DNA of 64,000 nucleotides from contig NC_091046.1 of the NCBI RefSeq assembly GCF_963966145.1, forward strand, positions 46,190,001 through 46,254,000. Direction: 5' to 3'. Below, in pieces: positions 46,787 through 59,774 of the stretch (position 1 is its first letter; each line of letters starts with the position of its first letter). The translations under genes and the position numbers were made by a program. The notes beneath the pieces are model-generated. The model saw only the letters and a program-made list of their open reading frames with translations, had not been told where the DNA came from and did not search any database. The stretch comes from Tenebrio molitor (Eukaryota > Arthropoda > Insecta > Coleoptera > Tenebrionidae).

Positions 46787-48879
46787 GTGAGTACTCGCTG
46801 TAGTAGGTGTGGAGTTTGCGTTTGATTTGCCGCTTGCATGCTGGGTCCATCCAAATTTTTCCCGCCGCGACTCCAATTAGCCACCGCGAGCTAAAGAGAA
46901 AGCACAACACTCTTCATCACACGATATTCACCACGTTTATCATCTATTTGTCGAGTAGTACAAGAGTAACGAGCGTTTTACATAACTGGTCACTTTGTGG
47001 ACACTTCTTATTATGACGCGCGAGGGGCGCCACCAGTGTTTGCTCTCGACACTTCCTCCGCGGTGTCTCTGCTGATGTCTTAATTAGTCGGAGGTTGTTT
47101 CCTGGCTCGAAATTTTTCCCAATAAATTTTTTCTTCCCGCTGATTTATTTCGTCTCATATCTGATTTATGACGGCGATGGAATCTGAGATTCTCGAATAT
47201 ATAATGGCCGGGGATTTAATTATGGTCTCGAATGCGGGTAAAGACGTGACTACTTGATCGAGCGCTAGAATATTTAATATACCGGTGAAGGAACGGTCCG
47301 CGAGCGGAGCCTTGCGGTGCTCCTCTCTGACGTGCATTATTGAATTCGTGTGTTTTCGGGCGTATGAACCGTCCGTCTCGGAAATGAGAAATGGATATAA
47401 ATATTTCACGTCCCCCTTGTGTTTCTCATATGAATTCGTAATGCGGGCGGGGTGGCCCCGTACGCGCCCCGTCAATAATGCATGACGCACGTCTGGGCGC
47501 CGGGGCCGTCGTCGCGGGCCCCGGATTCGGGCGGCTAATTGCCCGGAGCCGGAGGTGGGAGACGTGCGGATTATGGGCGGGGTTTAAAGATTCATTCTAC
47601 TTTTACAATAAGACAAACAAGTAGGTCCGTTTCTATAGCTACCACATTACGCTCCTCCATTGGCCGGATTCTTGTCTTGGTCTCGGTGCGGCGGTCGATT
47701 AAGGTCCGTCATGAGCGGCCGTGTGAGAGTATCATTTTCATTAGGCAAACAGGGCCGGATCAGGTAGGACGCCTTTGTTTGACGCCCCGAGGGCCGCCAG
47801 GTGTGCCGGCTTACGCCAACACGGCACCGAGGTACCTGGACCGGCGACACTATCCGAAATGGCTTTGTTTTATTTGGGACACGTTTTACCGAGGGTTTGT
47901 TTGTTTTCAAGGGGCGAAGCAGGGGTTGCTTAACCCACCACCACAAAAACATCACACTTAAACGACGAATTAACACAAAGAAAAAATCCCAAGAATCACT
48001 CGAAAACATCTTCCGCATCTGCTCGCGTTTACCTGGAACAACACTTTTGTAATTCGTCGGTCTAATTGGTTCCAGATATGCTCAATCGGGACGGCAAGCT
48101 GGTCACTATTGACATTTTTACCTCGATTGTGCCCAATTTTCGACCGGCGTCAGATCTGGTCCGTTTCGCGGATTTAGCGCGGGTTTGTTTTTTTCGCGGC
48201 CGTAATTTTCGGAGCATCTAGACCATCTGTTTGGCCAAGTCCTGCCGATACCGAACCATCCGCGATCAGCCGGTAATTTACGACCCCGAGGCCTAGAACA
48301 GGACGCAGTTAGACCATCTGGCCGGGCTAGAAGAGGACGACGGCGTGAATTAAACTCAAACCGGACTATAAATTATAGTATAGTTATTTACCGAGGATCT
48401 CGGTCGGAGCGGTCCAGGCAATTCTTGGACGGTCCTCTTCGTCCTTCGGCGCGGACCGCGCGCGCGAACCCGCTGTCCGACCGCAAGAACTTATAATACT
48501 TAAAACCAACGCGTTACTCGAGATGTTAATATAAATAATAATAACTCTAAAGTCGTCGCTTTAATACCGGTTAATGGCTGGAGAACGCAACTATATTACA
48601 ACTATTCATTTCGATTTGTTTAAACAAAGAGGTGAGGTGAGAGAGACGGAGGACGCCCACGCGAGGACGATTGTTTCGGTGTGCTCAAGAAATTTTTCTG
48701 CAAACTGTCGCGATCCAGGTCAGCCCACTCGGAGAGTTTTTCGACGATAAATAACAATCAATCGGGGCCGTAAATCACGATGGGGTCGAGGGCCGCAGGA
48801 CAGGAAAGTCGAGTGAAAATCTTCGGGAGCTGAGAGATTACGCGAGGTGGTCCAGATTCTGACGCGCGAATTCACGGAA

Positions 48880-49300
48880 ACACTACGAAAAAGCAATGGG
48901 ACTCAAATCGGGTACAAACGCGGAGAGAAATTTTGAAAAACGTAAAACATACAAGCAGAGCTCTAGAAATTTGTTTAACAAGTACATATCAAAACGGTTT
49001 TTATCAAATGACCAGGAGAAAGCAATGGGACACAGATCTGCGTCAAATTTGTCTGCACAATTTTTATGACTTGGTAGATTTACACGAATTATTAAAATAC
49101 TAATTGTTTTTGTATAATTTTTATTTTTTGCGAAAAGACCAAAAGAAAGTAATAGGATGCAGCTCTGTTACAAGACTGGACACAAAACGTTCAAATCATT
49201 TGTAATAAACTCAATTTGCTCGGACTTTTACAACAAAAAAACCAGGAGAAACTTCTTTGTGATTTTTCGCAAAAACTACAAGAAAACGATAAGCAGTGGA
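48880..49300 (+). repeat. Degenerate ~125-bp tandem repeat
   Basis: The phrase (A)CCA(G/A)(G/A)AGAAAGCAATGGGAC with variants recurs near 48885, 49010 and 49135, with weaker traces near 49235 and 49275. It lies in zfh2 intron 3 and is strongly decayed. Confidence 0.45.
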
Positions 49301-49749
49301 CACTTTGATTTACTTTACAAAACAAATAGTTACACAATAAGCATGCTGGGGCAAGGTCATTTTTTATTTTGATTCATTGAAACAATCTATTTTAAAGATT
49401 CTAAACAATCTATTTCAATTTCTCTTCTAATAAAGATCTCTGTCAAAATGTTGATTGTGTAATCTGTCTAATTCTGATTCTAGAACCTTGCTCATAATTA
49501 AGACTTTAACTTCAATAATCTTCATTTCGATTCATCCCTTGTGTTTCCTTTTTGTTCCAAAATATTTATATTTTTTAAATTTTGGATCTGATTTTCTTGG
49601 AATTCAGGGATTACAAAAAATTTGTTTTTTGTTTCTAAAAGCCTGCACAGATATGGAATTTTGTTACTTTTGTTTCTACATTTTGACAAAAACAGAAAAA
49701 CAGCAGTTTGGTTTTCTTGTAATTGTGATTTTAGTAAAAAAAATATATA

Positions 49750-50192
49750 CAGGGTGTAACAAAAATAAGTGCATTAATTTTAACTGGTAATAGTACTCAT
49801 CAATTACAACAACTTTTCTAAATAATTTTTTTTGAAAACAAATTTTAAAGGGTTTTCAAAATTTATTTAAATTTATTAAAACACTGCTTTCCAGCCTATT
49901 TTAATCTAAATAGCTACATTTAATAAAGAAATAAAACAAGGTGGTAACAAAAAACAAACGAAAGTGAGACCTTTTTATTCATCAAATAACACGAAGGGAA
50001 TAAAAAACATTCAGTTTTTGCGATTCCTGTTTAAGAAAATGTTCAGATTTATAAAATTGCACGTCAAAATAAAAAATGGACAAATGGCAATACATTTTTG
50101 CAAATTCAAAGAAATTTTATTTAGAAAAGTTGTTGCAATTGATGAGTACTATTACCAGTTAAAATAAATGCACTTGTTTTTGTTACACCCTG
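49750..50192. mobile_element. 443-bp MITE with long terminal inverted repeats
   Basis: The ends CAGGGTGTAACAAAAA and their inverse are flanked by TA/TATA on both sides. The inverted repeats extend about 85 bases with few mismatches, including AACTGGTAATAGTACTCATC on both arms. There is no transposase frame. TA target duplication and the CAGGGTGTAA terminus tie it to the intron 2 element at 42674-43079 and to a Tc1/mariner-type origin. Confidence 0.9.
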
Positions 50193-51499
50193 TATATTGT
50201 TAAAAAAAGTGGGCACAGCATCGTGACCGGATTTATTTATTACTACGGTTATTTCCACCTAGTAATCCTTTTGAAAACACAATTATTATTATTATTGTTA
50301 TCAAATTTCTTTGACACTTTCCTAGTTATTTTTCCTTCGTTGATTTTGACTTTCCATCAGACGAAATCTTTATTCTCCTAGACAAGTTTCTTTGTCGATT
50401 TCTTCTTTCTCATTTTGAAGTTCGTTGTTTTTTACTTCTTTTCTTTCTTTCTTCTATTTTTTTTTTGCAACTCGTCATTCAAAATGATCCATTTTTTCAA
50501 CACATTGCGAGTATTCAGAGTTAAGTCTGATTTTGTGAATTTTTTGAAATGGGTAATTTTTTGCAAGACCTCGGGATCCTAATTGGCAAGAGTTGTCTGT
50601 GGCCTTTGGGCCGGCCCCCGGCAAAAACGCGGAATGCCGAGCTGACGGGCCCCGCCACTCGCCGCCGCCCAAAAAAGCCATCCCTGCCAAAAGGCGAAGA
50701 TTTAGAGTCGTCAAGAGAAGACGTCTATCTCGATGCGACCTGTCAGCCATCAATAACCATCGAACGGAAGAAAATATTGATCGGCCCCCGCGCGGTTCGC
50801 TCCGGGACCCCTCCGCCGCCGTCCTCAAAACTGACTCCTCCACGACGAAATTAACGAGCGCCGGGATTTTTTCCGAATGCGGTCGGCCATCTTGGATAAT
50901 TAGCAATTCTAAGGTTATTCATTTGCTTATGGCTGGAAGCGGACAAAAGGCCGGCTTGACACATTTAAATATTCAAATTGACGAGTCGGAGTCATCGTTT
51001 TGTCGCCGCACACATCTCCCATTGGACGGGTTCGGAAAAGGGACCTGGTGGAACAATGGCAGAGACAATGAGGCCGATCGGATGATTTTGCATTCGGGGA
51101 TTAGTTACGACCCGGTGCGCGGGCTTTGTCTCGGCGATGCTGCCCAAGGCGACGACGACTTTCTCCGCGGGATTAATGCGACTGTCCACGGAGATCATCG
51201 ACGATTTGTACCGTTACAGGGACGGATCGGATTTCGGCAACACGTACGGTTATTTTTCAGTTTTTGACTTTTCACGATACGATAAAAATTAGTGTGTCCC
51301 GGTGACAAATGGTCCGGCACCGTCGAGGAAATATTTTTGCTTGGAAGTTCACATTTGTCAGCGAGCTGGAGGCGCCGACACAGCTGAAAATCCACCGAGA
51401 AATTTTCACAGTTGGATATTTTGATTTTGAAAAATTTCCCCCTGACACTGTGAAATTAAAAATTTCGAAAAAAATTGGAATATAAAGCAAAACCTTGAG

Positions 51500-52630
51500 G
51501 AGTAACTCTGGGGTGACATCCAAAACGCAAGAATTAAGAAACAAGACAAAATTGTTTCGAAACAACTTAATTATCTTGACAACAAGAGCTACAGAAATGA
51601 ATGAATGATTGTTGAAGAAAAAAAATTAAATTTAACGGATATTCTTCAGTTTTGAATTTAACTAGGATGCAGATGTTATCAGAGAAAATAAAAAATAACT
51701 GTTGAAAATGAAAACAGTTTTTGAAGATGTTGGAATACTTGGAAATACATTTTGAGGAAGAGAATGTTGATATCCACTCGAAGATCTTTATCTAACAACC
51801 TGTTGCAGAAGAGATACATTTTTGGATACATCGCAAAACGTAAATGACAGCTTTGGATGTAGTAAAAAAAAAGAAGATTTTTTGGAAGGGACAAAATGTT
51901 GAAACAGGTTATCATCTACTTTTAGTACCTCATTTGACACATTGTGAGTTACCTCAGATTGTCTTCACTAAAGCAAATAGAAAATCTAGAAAGCAGATCA
52001 CATTTTGAAAAATCAAAGAAACCGAAAGTTTCTTCATTTTGGAAGTAAAGTACAAATACTAAGAAGAACTACAACTGACGACTGCAAAGAACAAACAACG
52101 AAAATTATACAATTCTTCGAAATTACGAAATCAAATAAAATTGCTTCAAAATGAATGATTCTTCTCGACAAGAAGACCTCTTCAGCAAAGAATTGATTGA
52201 AGAAATCCTTGAAATGCTTGTTGTTGCAGTTTTGGTGGTGATTAGAATTTGAAATTAAAATGAAGAAAGTGAGCAGAACAGAAGAGAATAAAAAACATGC
52301 GCCTGTTGCGGAAGATTTGGTGAAGATTCATAAATGCTACAAATATATTCTACTGGCGAAAAAGGAAGATTTTGAATATACTCGTAGGTATCTGAATTCC
52401 ACAAAATTTATAAAAATGTGTTTTCTTTGTATTCTTCCTTTATTCCCACGAAGCAATACTCCCATTTTTGTTTTATTTTTTCCCCTTTTTCAAAAATCTA
52501 GAAGAAAATTGCAAGACTCAATTTTGAGACAGTTTTCATTTATTTGTGCCGCCTCTGTTCGTCCTTCTTCTTTCTTCTCTTTAAGAGAAATCTACTCTTT
52601 CTATCGTAAGAACGTCGTGATTCTTCTGTG
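51500..52630. repeat. Purine-rich GAAGA low-complexity region, part 1
   Basis: The + strand is enriched in GAAGAT/GAAGAA and related words, with scattered short frames that reflect composition. It resembles 54.5-55.85 kb. Confidence 0.5.
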
Positions 52631-53249
52631 AGGAATTTAATGATACATATTTAGTAGGTACTTCGATTTCTATGTGTTTGTGTAGAATGGAAAAAAAATG
52701 CATAATTTAGCTTCTCACGCGTTGATTACTTTTTTTCATTAAGATTCATGACTTCTTAAAAAAAAATTGTACCAAGAATGCAGATATTTTGTGTTCCTTT
52801 CATAGAGCAGATTTTTTGTTACTTTTAATAATTAAAAAAAAATGTTTATTGAACACCACAGACTTGGTCAAAGAGCCAGAAAGCTCTCCCAAAGGAAGAT
52901 CTTTGTTTCGTTTTTGACTGTTCTGATTTATTATTCAGAGCTTTTTACAGTTTCCTTTTTGACACTTGTGTCAAATTTGGACCGACGAAAATCGAAAGCA
53001 AACAGTTTTTCATCGTTCCTCCGACTCTTGCAAAGGAATCAACTTTTTTATTGATCCTCTCACTTCCCAACTTTCTGATTGTTTTTTTCATGCAGTCCAA
53101 GTCTTTGCCAAAGCTCCGTTATCAAAATGTGTTAGTCAGATTCAATAATTAATCACTGCTAACGTCTTTCAAACAAACAAATTTTTCGTAAATGTCCCAG
53201 ATAAATAAATTTGAAATCCGCACTTCACCTTTAATTTGCCTCGACAGTT

Positions 53250-54320
53250 GGTAAACTTGTACGTCCGCAACCGCATTAAGATAACGGGAGTGCAGTTCTT
53301 ATCACGATAAGCTGGGCGTGAAGAGTCTGTCCATAAAGTATCGACCTAGTGAGTCGGCACGACCAGTTCGCGACGCCTTCGCAAGAAAGTGCAAGAATCG
53401 TTGTTCGTCGATGTCGCCGTCGATTTCGCCGTGTCGGCCATTTTGTGTCGTATCGCGTAAATATCGGCGGTTATCGATTGCGAGATGCATCCGTCTTTTA
53501 TTATCCCGTCTGGTCGTTTTCCCCCGTGTGACGGATTCTGTCGATTGCTGCGTTCCTCGGCCCCCATTAACAATTCATATCGTTTACGGAGACGTGATGC
53601 ACGCGAAACCGCTCGTAAATAACGAAGATCCCGCAGGCGTTGCCCGGACTAGTCCGGAGCCGATCCGAGGTGGTTCCTAATTATCCTTGTTCCGGGCAGA
53701 GACGCGTTGCTCCAATCCAGTCGGCTCCGACGGCGGCTAATTGGCGGATGTTCTACGTGTACATCGGAGGCGGCGTCGATTAAGGCCTGCGCCATACAAA
53801 CCAACCCCGGACCGCGAACCCATCTGCCCCTTGCGATCACTTATTTAGCAACAATCCGCCGCCCACCGCGCTCGGATACCGCCGCTGGATTTAATTACAT
53901 AATCCAGCTTGATTAGTTAATTGTTGCGGGGACCTTGGCCACCATTAAAACCTCATCAGCCTTTCGGAATACGTTCTGTCGTTTAACCTTCACGGATTGC
54001 GACCCGGAAAATTCGACACATCTCGGACATTAGACATACGCCGAGACTAATTAAAAATATCGCCCGGACTGCTTTGGGTTTTTTCCGGCGAGGTACGGTT
54101 CGCGAATTTGACGTGGCCGTTGGCGTCACCGGTTTCTAATTAAAACATTTGTAAACAACACGAAATAACAATCTAGACGGCGGCTCAAGGTTCCCCGCCG
54201 CGCTATCGGACAATATGGTACCGCCGAAATGATCGCGACCGTATCACTCGAACGCGCATTTTCGCCGGCTAGGCCGGAGACAAGGTCGGACGAAAGTGAA
54301 ACGCCGGCTCGGACGCTCTT
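53250..54320. other. GC-rich islet in zfh2 intron 3
   Basis: Overlapping arginine-rich shadow frames occur on both strands, with no splice support. The segment interrupts two GAAGA-rich stretches, so it stands out as unique DNA and is a candidate enhancer. Confidence 0.35.
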
Positions 54321-54499
54321 TCCGAAAAATTTTAACAGAGTCCGCAACAAAGGGAGAAATAGAGAATGAAAGTTTGACCTTTCTCTCGGCAAAGGTCACG
54401 TCGACGCTAACAGATGTTCATTGTGTGATAACTGCTCTTCTTCACTGTGTTTTCTTAACTTGTAATAAAGATAAACCTGATCTTCAATCAGTTTTTATG

Positions 54500-55850
54500 A
54501 GAAAAGGAATTCGCGAAGATCTATTACAAAATGGGCAACAGATGCTGCATCAAACAAAAAATACTCCGCAGAGATAAAAGAGGTATTCAGGGTGCTAGAA
54601 CAAGCATCATTGATGATAAAACGAAGACGGAGAAGAATTACCACTTGAAGAAAGCACTGTTGAAGATATTCACCAAACAACCAGAAATCTGAAACTAAAA
54701 CTGTGAATGCAGATTTTATTCTGAAAATTCTTTACAAACTTTGGAAAAGATTTGACAAGTGGTCTTCTTCAGTTTTGACTGAGATCTTCTATATGACAAG
54801 CAAATGTAAAAAATTAAGATTTTGAAGATTTGAGATTGTTTCCAACAAAGAAACTAGAAGATCTAGTCTGTGTAGATCGCTTTTTGAAGAAATGACGATT
54901 CAAAAGATCTGATTCAATTGTTGAAGAAATACCCAAGAAAATAACTACGACTGTGATTATCTACGAAAGTAGAACACAAAATCTACAACTTTAATTAACG
55001 AAGAAATTAGTTTTTTTTAACATAAATTGGTGAAGAAAAAGATGAAATATTTGCTGCTGAAGTTTGGTTCTTCTTTGCAAACGAAGATCTTGGTGATTTT
55101 TAAAAGTGAAAAACAAGAAGAAACAAGACTACAAATATGTTCTAGTTGGAAAACTTGCTACTGAGTTTTTGCTTGAGAATGAAGATTTTGAATGAAAGTG
55201 GCTGAAATTATTCCCAAATGGTTTGTCCATTATCCAGAGAAGATACAGATTCTTTTTTGGAATTGCACAATACTAAAAAAATTGAAGCAACTTACTAGGA
55301 AAACAATTTTTATGAAGATCTAGATTATTATTTCTCTTGACAGATTCCCAAAATGCTAATTTAGCAGGTTCGAATCTTGCAGTAAACCTGTTAATCTTCA
55401 TTCTACTGATTCTACTTCTTACTTTTCTTCAAGATAAATCTTGCCTTTTTGTCGTAAACAACGCCAAGACACTAATTTGATAAAGAAAGATTGAACAATT
55501 CTTGACAAAGATAAAATTGCTAAAAACTAGAAAAAATTGACTCTTACTTGCAAAATGAAGATTCTGAAGATAATTCAAGAGACAGTGAAAGTAAATTGGG
55601 CAAATAATAGATATTTATTAGGATATCAAGACTTCAAGACATAGTTTTGGTCTTGAGATGCAGAAACTGAAGATTTTGGTTCCAGTCGAGCATTCTTCAT
55701 CACACAGAGATGCAAATTTGCTAAGAGAAGAATTTTTGAAAGCACAATTTTGAAGAATATTTTACTGGAAAGAAGAAGACTTAATGCAAAGATAGGAGAA
55801 AATATTTCAGTTTAATGTTTTCAGTGTTTCATTTGATTTTCTTCAGTTTC
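54500..55850. repeat. Purine-rich GAAGA low-complexity region, part 2
   Basis: GAAGATTTTGAAGAT-like words recur throughout the + strand. Composition matches 51.5-52.6 kb. No coding frame is supported. Confidence 0.5.
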
Positions 55851-56239
55851 TTCACGTAGATAGCGATTCCCGTTGTGACTTTAAATGTCCAGTATTGTTT
55901 GAAAAGAGTAATTTGGATTGTTCGAGTTTCAAAATTAGGTTAAAAATTGTTCTTCAAGCTCGACAAATAAAGTGTTCGTTTTGAGCTTTCACCCAAATTG
56001 TATTCAAGCCCTCGGGTTCAATAGCGCCATTGTTCCGGCATACTTTTATGCTCGTCTTGTCAGGAAGGGTTGGAAAAGGTGTTTGTCGAAGTCTTCAGTC
56101 GCCAAAGCCAAAGTTTTGTCTAGCAGATTGTTTCGACAGAATTTCATAAAACGAGTTTGTCTTGATCGCGTAGTCGATGAGATTTATGTAGCTTCTAACA
56201 AAAAGAAAAAAACATTAATTCAGGATTACGTCTGGCTAA

Positions 56240-57560
56240 TCTACTTTAGTTCATCCGGAATTGACCGACCGTTGGAGCATCCCCGAGTCGTGACGTTCGC
56301 CTCGTCGGGTCGCAACCCCCGCCCCCCGAAATGAAATATCGAAACGCGAGTTGCTGTCAATTCCTCTCCGAAATTAAACGGTGGCTTATTTGAAATTCCG
56401 CGGTGTTTGCGCTCTATATAGCCGTCTGAATTTCTCCGCTTTCCGTAATCTAAGCACAGCCACCCTAGGGCGTCCCGAAAACGAAAAAAATACAATCTCC
56501 CTATGAAGCCAAGCATGTAATGAATTTCGGCTTCTTTTTATCCTGTGCGGGATTTCGTCGGGTGGCGGCGTCTAACCCGTCGGCGGCGCGAGCTCCGCTC
56601 CGGTGCCACCCTGATCCCGCCGCATTGACATACGAGAAGCGCTCCGAGGGGATGTTAAAATTTTAATATCCGCGGTATTGCCGCCGGAGCGGCCCAATTA
56701 GCCGCCGCCAGACGATGTTTTTTTAATCCGGTAGCCAAATTGTTAAGACAGAATTTCCGCCCCGATGCTGATTAAATCATCCGGTTAGTTAGGCAGCAGC
56801 CGTGGGCATGCGATGTTATTGGAGATATTGATTGATTAACGCAGGAGTTGCCGGAGCCCGGATCACACATGCAACGCTTAAATTCCGGACACCGACGCCC
56901 ATTTTGAATATTCCCATTCGCCCGGACGCGCCCGGACTCCCGGAAGAATCCTTTAATTACGAGCGGTCGTTATTCGGCTAAATGGTGTCGTAACGACTCC
57001 CGGATGATCGAGGGGCCATATAACAAGTCATAATTCTGTTTGGGTATGCTCGATGGTGATTCCGGGGATATTTGGCATTCTTGGGACTTTATTGCCGGAG
57101 ATGTCGAGAATGCGCGTTACACGGCTTGCTGGACATGCCGCAATCGGGGGCGGCGACACCCGCTCGCACAGGTGGCCCCGAAAGGCACCCAAACATTTCT
57201 AAATACCTGAAATCTGGCCTTGTTCTCTCGCTGTTACCCAGATGTAACATCGCGCGGCGCTACGTCTCCGCTACATAACTGTTCCCCAATTTGTAACGTT
57301 GCCGGTTTTCGGTTTTTCGTGCGTTGTGACCGTCGTTTACTGCCAATTGCCCCACAATAAACGTGTCCGCTCTCTCCCGGGCCCGTAAAAATGGGCAAAG
57401 TATCAAAGGTACCGCCGAAATTTCGTTATTTACAAATCCAAGACGCGCAGGATTAGACCGGGGCACAAACAATACCAATAAACCATTGTTGTTGCGACCG
57501 TTCCAAGGGTAAATGTTTCGGAGCGATTTGGGGTGGTTGCTGGAAAGCCACCCCAGAACA
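56240..57560. other. GC-rich islet in zfh2 intron 3
   Basis: CpG-containing DNA with no supported frame. A GGGGTGG/CCACCCC inverted repeat lies at 57530-57554. Regulatory function is possible but unshown. Confidence 0.35.
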
Positions 57561-57994
57561 ACCCCTGCACCATCGACAATTTTAAAATTAATGTCACCGA
57601 TAAATCTCCATTTTAAAAAAAGCCCGATATAGTTTTTCTTGCCACAATATCAGAAACGCGGAGGGTGCCCGAGGGGACGCGTTTTAATACCAAATAAACC
57701 ACGCTTCTGCGCCATTAATCATTCGGGGGTACAATGCGTAGTTAGGGGATTTTGCATGGAAACTATTTTTTCGCACAAAGACGCACAGATGAGCGACAAA
57801 AGCGTATCGGGCCCCGATTGATGAATCGTCACGTCATAATTTCTGTTGCAACGTGGCATTCCACCGTCGCTACCTGGGCACCCACAATGCACCCGGCAAC
57901 AAAGCCGCCAAATCCGCCTTTTGTCCACTTACCTGGCCACGGAATTCAATATTGTCCCGAAGGTTGGCGACGCACGTGTGCCTCGCCTACTCTA

Positions 57995-58070
57995 ACATTA
58001 TTATAAATATTACTTACATCCTAGTTGGCTGGCAAATTTACACCGGAAATGGTTGCCTAAGAACAAGGGG
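57995..58070 (+). repeat. Dispersed repeat, copy 2
   Basis: This matches 33441-33550 in two ordered blocks, lacking the sequence between them. Both copies are in zfh2 introns and in the same orientation. Confidence 0.5.
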
Positions 58071-59520
58071 TTTGAAGATTACAACTGACAAATTATCTAA
58101 ATCAAATCATCAAATCACTCGACTGAAATTTTATTGAAACATGACAAAAACAAAAAAAATACCAATATGGCGGCAGTAACGTCTAGTTTCTTCCTCTAGT
58201 TTTTAAACTGTCATTAAAAACTTTTTTATTTAGACTATGCAAATTTTTTGACAACTTTCACAAATCCTGGATTTTCTTTTATTTACAGTTCCTGGTTTGG
58301 AACATTGAGAAATTAAGTCCACTTGTTGTTGAGCATTTCCATAATAAGACATTACCACAAATGGATTCCATTTTGGGGAATAAACCATTTTCATTGTAGT
58401 TGTTCGAAAGTGTTGATGTTTCGATAAAATGTTTGTACTTAGTAGAGCAACTAATGTCTTGTACGAGACATTCTTGAAACAGTTCTTTTGCTTCCTCGAC
58501 TGACTCAGAACAGTTCGATTGAAAAATTGAAGAGTATATGATAAATCCCAGCCATCTGCGATGCGAGAAACATTTGTAACAAGGGCGTAGTTGCGCGGCA
58601 CGCTTCGCGCGTTGACCAGAGATGTCGACAGTGTCGGCTAATTGCGCCCGCGGAGCGTCCCGCGCGCTATTTAGCGCCTCGCCGTCGGAGAGGCTTCCCC
58701 TCGCGAGTCGGATTAAGCGAATTAATGATAATCGCCGGCCTTCCCGATTGTTTAAGTGGCCAGCCGGGTCTCTCATTTGAATATAAAGAAATGCAGCCGT
58801 TTAAAATGTAGAATCTGGGCCCCACAAAAAGACCAAGCGAAGAGAAGGATTTAATGTGAAAAGTTGGAATTTATGGGCGCAGAACAATGATACGGCTTTT
58901 TATGGATTGAAATGATCGGTTCGGGGGCGGCGAGTTTCTACCTGTCGGTGTTGGAAATTAGGCGCGTCCTGAACAAACAGCGACATCCGGCCCCCTGCAC
59001 CGGTCCTGAATTAGAATGGGCCCTTTGATAAATCGTTATCATCGCGAATACACACGTCGTGGAAAAATGTCTGGTCCCGGCGGTGGCGTGGCTGGCGAGA
59101 TTTATGATAATCGAAGAAATCGGGTTTGTAATGGCGTGAGATGTTCGTAGACAATAGACAATAAAAAATAAATTATAACCGAACCTTTGAGAGTACCTTA
59201 CGTTTATTTAATACCGGCTAATCATGCAACATTTAAATATAAAATGCCCCGTACGCGGTGGTACGTGTTTTAAATAAACCACCCCCGAGCGCGGCCACCC
59301 CGATACCAGATCGAGTGCGGCCCTCGACGGGGGGAGAGTCGCATGCCACGCTTCACCCACCCCCCGATTTTTAAGCATGTTGTTGGTTGTTGTGCCTTTT
59401 TTCGTCACCCACTAAGTAGTCTGAGGTTATATAGCGACCCTGACGTGCTTAAAACGAAATCATATTATTTCAGTGTCGATTTTTTTTTGTTTCTTATGGT
59501 TGTTTTTTTCAATATTTCAG

Positions 59521-59774
59521 CGTACGATGCATCTCAATGCGACTATGGACCGATACTGGCCTCAATGGCAAAGGTCAGTAGTGAACTTCTTACAACTTTA
59601 AGCACGCAGGGTCACGCTTGTTATAAATATAAACCTCACTGTGCACTGAGCGATTCACCCCCCGAAATATTTATAACAAGTCTTCACCCACCACCCCCAC
59701 ACCACCACCACCAGCCCGTCCCGCGAACGATCGCTAATTACGCGAACCCTTGCCGCGCAACAAGTGGCCGCTAA
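59521..59774 (+). CDS. zfh2: Probable zfh2 C-terminal exon
   Basis: A T-rich tract ending AATATTTCAG precedes an open frame whose first two bases complete the codon left open (phase 1) by exon 3, giving A then YDASQCDYGPILASMAK. The next residues continue an amphipathic helix (VSSELLTTL) and then CYKYKPHC. In vertebrate ZFHX proteins the C-terminal part also has a YD motif followed by a cysteine-rich finger, which makes homology plausible. The stop is at 59772-59774. An alternative end is the donor AAG|GTCAGT at 59573, which would make a 53-base exon and push the terminus further downstream, possibly outside the window. The residues after the CYKYKPHC stretch are His/Pro-rich and less convincing as protein. 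Confidence 0.5.

Larger units (their letters stand above)
46787..59520 (+). other. zfh2: zfh2 intron 3 (long)
   Basis: The intron runs from GTGAGT (46787) to AATATTTCAG (ending 59520), 12.7 kb, phase 1. GC-rich islets at about 47.2-47.9, 48.05-48.5, 50.55-51.3, 53.25-54.3, 56.25-57.5 and 58.55-59.35 kb alternate with AT-rich or low-complexity DNA. The longest open frame, 224 codons at 50593-51267, has no domain and no phase-matched splice sites. An additional small exon within the interval cannot be excluded. Confidence 0.6.

Noticed and set aside
50593..51267. 224-codon frame in zfh2 intron 3
   Set aside because: Longest frame outside the exons, but with no domain, no phase-matched splice sites and mixed composition. 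Kept only as part of a GC-rich islet.
55345..55385. tRNA-like T-arm (GCAGG TTCGAAT CTTGC)
   Set aside because: The arm pairs well, but no acceptor, D-arm or anticodon stem can be placed around it. At most a decayed tRNA-derived fragment.
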